In this document: in pieces, positions 5,337 to 5,357 of the stretch
Numbering within the stretch: the first letter of the stretch is position 1
Layout: the number at the start of each line of letters is the position of its first letter
DNA from: an uncultured Corynebacterium sp.
GTDB lineage: Bacteria; Actinomycetota; Actinomycetes; Mycobacteriales; Mycobacteriaceae
DNA: 5,357 nucleotides
Assembly: GCA_915275065.1 (NCBI GenBank)
Contig: CAJZGD010000180.1
Coordinates: 1-5,357 of the forward strand
Reading direction: 5' to 3'
Translations under genes and position numbers: made by a program
Notes under the pieces: generated by a model
Database searches by the model: none
Told to the model about the DNA's origin: nothing
The model's input: the letters and a program-made list of their open reading frames with translations, nothing else

Positions 5337-5357
5337 GGTGTGATGGGCGGGCCGCAC

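Noticed and set aside
5334..5357. Start of a further plus-strand gene (MGVMGGPH)
   Set aside because: Eight codons are too few to support a gene; only a possible promoter is listed.
1..5357. Mobile element, CRISPR array, tRNA or rRNA
   Set aside because: I saw no transposase, terminal inverted repeats, regularly spaced repeats or RNA-gene sequence on either strand; the only large duplication is the EIIA-fusion gene pair.

Overview
The window looks like a chromosomal segment of a moderate-GC actinobacterium, most likely a Corynebacterium or close relative. The reasons are the mix of GC-rich and AT-ending codons, TANNAT-type -10 boxes without clear -35 boxes, two genes that look leaderless, and single-pass membrane proteins with Pro/Thr/Ala-rich stalks. 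The genus is inferred from style; no marker gene is present.

Layout: two minus-strand genes at the left (1-305, cut by the edge, and 323-964) encode single-pass membrane proteins, the second with a C-terminal four-cysteine extracytoplasmic domain. A 131-base divergent intergenic region (965-1095) holds a perfect 16-bp palindrome and overlapping candidate promoters. To its right, on the plus strand, lie a transmembrane Ser/Thr protein kinase (1096-2475), a tightly coupled FHA-like/winged-helix protein (2489-3133), and two paralogous genes (3161-4168 and 4233-5303). Each of these joins an unrecognised, probably helical N-terminal domain of about 165 residues to a PTS EIIA-glucose-type domain. 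The last 54 bases hold a possible promoter for a gene beyond the edge.

Working model (inference): the kinase senses something outside the cell through its four-cysteine ectodomain and signals to the FHA/wHTH protein encoded next to it, which may act on DNA near this locus. The two EIIA-fusion proteins keep the phosphorylatable histidine of EIIA-Glc but lack the second active-site histidine needed to hand phosphate to a sugar permease. They therefore look like regulatory PTS-state readers rather than transport components. Placing Ser/Thr-kinase/FHA signalling beside a pair of EIIA-like readers is the most interesting aspect of the window. Each EIIA-fusion gene appears to have its own near-identical leaderless promoter, so the locus may be a set of co-regulated units rather than one operon.
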